A stretch of 16,745 nt of DNA from Rhodospirillaceae bacterium (lineage in GTDB: Bacteria; Pseudomonadota; Alphaproteobacteria; Rhodospirillales; 2-02-FULL-58-16), in the NCBI GenBank assembly GCA_030623425.1, contig JAUXMA010000005.1:1-16745 (forward strand), given 5' to 3'. Positions within the stretch are counted from its first letter, which is position 1. Each line of letters starts with the position of its first letter. The position numbers were made by a program, and so were the translations under genes. The notes under the pieces are model-generated. The model saw only the letters and a program-made list of their open reading frames with translations, had not been told where the DNA came from and did not search any database. Positions 15,346 to 16,745 of the stretch are shown here, piece by piece.

Positions 15346-15381
15346 AACAAGGGGCTAGCCCGTTAAGGCTAACCCCTTGTT
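15346..15381. terminator. Probable bidirectional terminator between rpe and the tRNA genes
   Basis: A 15-bp stem (15346-15360 with 15367-15381) surrounds the 6-nt loop CGTTAA, with one imperfect pair. Read on the minus strand that pair is a stable G-U, and on the plus strand it is A-C. The tails are short and U-rich rather than pure U (TTGTTTCC minus, TTGTTCTTATT plus). Placed between convergent transcripts, it can end both the tRNA unit and the Calvin operon. Confidence 0.7.
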
Positions 15382-15386
15382 CTTAT

Positions 15387-15462
15387 TGGCTCCGGCGGCA
15401 GGACTCGAACCTGCGACATAGGGATTAACAGTCCCCCGTTCTACCAACTGAACTACGCCGGA
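15387..15462 (-). tRNA. tRNA-Asn (anticodon GTT)
   Basis: A 76-nt cloverleaf on the minus strand including an encoded CCA (plus-strand TGG at 15387-15389). The acceptor stem is TCCGGCG/CGCCGGA with discriminator G. The D-arm reads GTTCAGTTGGTAGAAC, the anticodon loop is CTGTTAA with anticodon GTT, and the T-arm carries GGTTCGAGTCC. All stems pair. Confidence 0.96.
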
Positions 15463-15468
15463 TTAAAC

Positions 15469-15542
15469 TGGAGGCGCGGGCCGGAATCGAACCGGCGTAG
15501 ACGGCTTTGCAGGCCGCTGCGTAGCCACTCCGCCACCGCGCC
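15469..15542 (-). tRNA. tRNA-Cys (anticodon GCA)
   Basis: A 74-nt cloverleaf on the minus strand with encoded CCA (plus-strand TGG at 15469-15471). The acceptor stem is GGCGCGG/CCGCGCC with discriminator T, as expected for bacterial tRNA-Cys. The anticodon loop is CTGCAAA with GCA, and the T-arm carries CGGTTCGATTCCG. It is 6 bp upstream of tRNA-Asn in transcription order, so the two form one unit. Confidence 0.96.
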
Positions 15543-15746
15543 AACCCCACGGCTCTCATGGAATCCCGCATGAGACAATCCCCGTCCAGGCGGCGGGGGA
15601 GAGGAAACTTAGACCCTCGATTTGCGCCGGTCAAGGCGCCGAGACCCGGCCGCTCCAGCAACGGAAACCAGCAAACGAAGGTTGCGCTGGCGGAGGGGCG
15701 GGCTGGCGCCGATTCTTATCGACTAAGGGCATGCTCTGGAGGTGCA
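15543..15746. other. Intergenic region with tRNA promoter zone; no gene seen
   Basis: This DNA lies upstream of the minus-strand tRNA pair and of the plus-strand pcm promoter. Short frames here have shadow composition. A small stem (CTCATG/CATGAG, around 15555-15574) and one copy of the 13-bp sequence GCCGATTCTTATC (15708-15720) are visible. I cannot assign the tRNA promoter by eye. Confidence 0.45.
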
Positions 15747-15775
15747 TTGTGTTTGCGGCCACGTCGGATTATATA
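15747..15775 (+). promoter_or_regulatory. Sigma-70-type promoter for the pcm-family gene
   Basis: TTGTGT (15747-15752), an exact 17-bp spacer, then TATATA (15770-15775). Transcription would start near 15782. This places the ATG at 15820 about 38 nt into the message and argues against the earlier frame opening at 15742. Confidence 0.6.
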
Positions 15776-15819
15776 GCCCGGCGAACGATGTTTTGATGAG
15801 TACCTCCAACGGAGTCGCG

Positions 15820-16482
15820 ATGGATTACGCCAGTGTTCGCGTCAACATGGTGAGATGCCAGATCAAGCCTAACCAGGTGACCGATCCCCTGGTTCTTTCG
15901 GCGATGGCTGAATTGCCCCGGGAAGCCTTCGTGCCGAATACGATGGCGGACATCGCCTATGTCGACGAGGCCGTCTGTATCGCCCAGGGACGCTACCTCA
16001 TGGCGCCGTTGGTGCTCGCCCGCCTTTTTCAAGCCGCCGAGATTCAGCCCAGCGACGTGGTTTTGGATATCGGTTGCGGCACCGGCTATGCATCGGCGGT
16101 GCTGGACCGTTTGGCCAGCGCCGTGGTCGCCTTGGAAAGCGACAGCACCTTGGCGGCCAAGGCCACCGTCACCCTGGCCGAATTGGGGATCGGCACTGTC
16201 GCCGTCGTCGAGGGGCCGCTGGAAAAAGGCTATCCCAGACAGGCTCCCTACGATGTCATTTTTTTCAGCGGCGGCGTTTCCGCCGTGCCGGCGGAGATTT
16301 CCGATCAGCTGGCCGAGGGCGGACGCATGGTGACGGTCGCCGGCGGCAACGGATCCACGAATACCCTCGGCAAGGGTACGCTTTTCACACGCCGCGGCGG
16401 AATCATTTCAAGCCGCGATATTTTTGACGCCGCGACCCCGACATTGCCGGGGTTCGCGCCGCTTTCGGCTTTCACCTTCTGA
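15820..16482 (+). CDS. pcm: Protein-L-isoaspartate O-methyltransferase family protein
   Basis: 220 residues from the ATG at 15820. The start is supported by GGAG five bases upstream and by the N-terminus MDYASVRVNMVRCQIKPNQV, which resembles that of alphaproteobacterial homologues. In-frame ATGs at 15796 and 15742 lack a site or precede the promoter. The SAM-binding motif I is VVLDIGCGTGY (80-90), preceded by the family's VDEAVCIAQGRYLMAPL region and followed by VALESD. The family repairs isoaspartyl residues in aged proteins by methylation. Several alphaproteobacterial members of this kind, often found beside tolC, are divergent and their substrate is unproven. The PIMT-specific fold seems reduced toward the C-terminus. 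The gene is followed 10 bp later by the long inverted-repeat element. Confidence 0.85.
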   Translation: MDYASVRVNMVRCQIKPNQVTDPLVLSAMAELPREAFVPNTMADIAYVDEAVCIAQGRYLMAPLVLARLFQAAEIQPSDVVLDIGCGTGYASAVLDRLASAVVALESDSTLAAKATVTLAELGIGTVAVVEGPLEKGYPRQAPYDVIFFSGGVSAVPAEISDQLAEGGRMVTVAGGNGSTNTLGKGTLFTRRGGIISSRDIFDAATPTLPGFAPLSAFTF

Positions 16483-16492
16483 CGGCAGCGCC

Positions 16493-16656
16493 TTATACCA
16501 ACCTGCGTTAATAGAGACCCATTGTGATCGTGTTTCCCGTTTCCTCGGTAGGAGGGTAGGCGCCGGCGATGTTGGCGCATCGCCAAGCCTTCCCGACGCC
16601 CCGAGGGGGCGGGAAACACGATCACAATGGGTCTCTATTAACGCAGGTTGGTATAA
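16493..16656. mobile_element. 164-bp element with perfect 47-bp terminal inverted repeats (MITE-like)
   Basis: The left arm (16493-16539, beginning TTATACCAACCTGCG) and right arm (16610-16656, ending CGCAGGTTGGTATAA) are exact reverse complements over 47 bp. The 70-bp centre also folds. CTCGG pairs with CCGAG, a GGGTAGGC/GCCTTCCC stem has one mismatch, and GGCGATG/CATCGCC (16565-16571 and 16578-16584) closes on a 6-nt loop. The whole unit is thus one long hairpin. It encodes no protein. Perfect arms suggest a recent or actively maintained element. The ends contain TATA, compatible with a TA-targeting transposase, but there is no further flanking duplication. As RNA it would be a strong barrier or terminator after pcm. 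Confidence 0.75.
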
Positions 16657-16717
16657 AATGGACCGTAATCCTTGCCGGCCCAGCGGCGACGAGCAACAAG
16701 AAGAAAGGACGACCGGA

Positions 16718-16745
16718 ATGCCCGAATACCGTTCAAGGACATCAA
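16718..16745 (+). CDS. ilvD: Start of dihydroxy-acid dehydratase (partial, cut by window edge)
   Basis: Only nine codons are visible: MPEYRSRTS. This matches the conserved N-terminus of IlvD (MPxYRSxT, followed in the family by THGRNMAGAR). AAAGGA lies upstream at a usable distance. IlvD is the iron-sulfur enzyme of branched-chain amino acid synthesis that dehydrates dihydroxy acids to 2-keto acids. The call rests on nine residues and the start context, so it is provisional. Confidence 0.6.

Noticed and set aside
1..16745. CRISPR arrays, insertion-sequence transposases, integrases, rRNA genes or known defence systems
   Set aside because: None seen. The only repeats are the short ones listed and the 164-bp inverted-repeat element.

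Overview
The window reads as a GC-rich alphaproteobacterial chromosome segment, most likely from a sulfur-oxidising, CO2-fixing member of the Rhodospirillales or a close relative. This rests on the form II RuBisCO gene in an operon with other Calvin-cycle genes, the flavocytochrome c sulfide dehydrogenase pair beside it, and general protein character. The genus cannot be fixed from sequence alone. All product names come from motif and family recognition, without any database search.

Layout, left to right. (1) 1-1257, minus strand: an unrecognised gene cut by the left edge, then a predicted lipoprotein of unknown function. (2) 1506-3773, minus strand: a cupredoxin lipoprotein, then a two-gene operon of a type III polyketide synthase and an isoprenylcysteine-methyltransferase-like membrane enzyme overlapping by 4 bp, a pairing known to make alkylpyrone methyl ethers. 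(3) 3774-4396: a 623-bp stretch with no convincing gene, holding a C10 tract inside an inverted repeat. (4) 4397-4889: a stand-alone cyclic-nucleotide-binding-fold protein with its own terminator. (5) 4977-6898, minus strand: fccA-fccB (sulfide to cytochrome c electron transfer) followed by a remnant of cheB. (6) 7069-7719, plus strand: an orphan NarL/FixJ-type regulator whose receiver lacks the usual phospho-acceptor Asp, divergent from fccAB. (7) 7909-15274, plus strand: Calvin-cycle operon glpX (FBPase) - prk - tkt - fba - cbbM - rpe. (8) 15346-15542: terminator and minus-strand tRNA-Asn and tRNA-Cys. (9) 15747-16482: promoter and a pcm-family methyltransferase. (10) 16493-16656: a 164-bp element with perfect 47-bp inverted repeats. 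(11) 16718-end: the first 9 codons of what looks like ilvD.

The central logic is that FccAB takes electrons from sulfide, which can supply energy and reductant, while the adjacent operon encodes the key steps of CO2 fixation: RuBP regeneration (glpX, tkt, fba, rpe, prk) and carboxylation (cbbM). Between them sits a single regulator with a degenerate receiver. Possible binding boxes (a shared CCTACCCAT, a tandem 12-bp repeat) lie on its two sides. No cbbR, no RuBisCO activase genes (cbbQ/cbbO) and no carboxysome genes are in the window. The most interesting testable idea is that this regulator couples sulfide oxidation to carbon fixation without canonical phosphorylation. Other points worth attention are substitutions at the GlpX active site, the class II-like phosphoribulokinase, stem-loops on both sides of cbbM, and the long inverted-repeat element near the right end.
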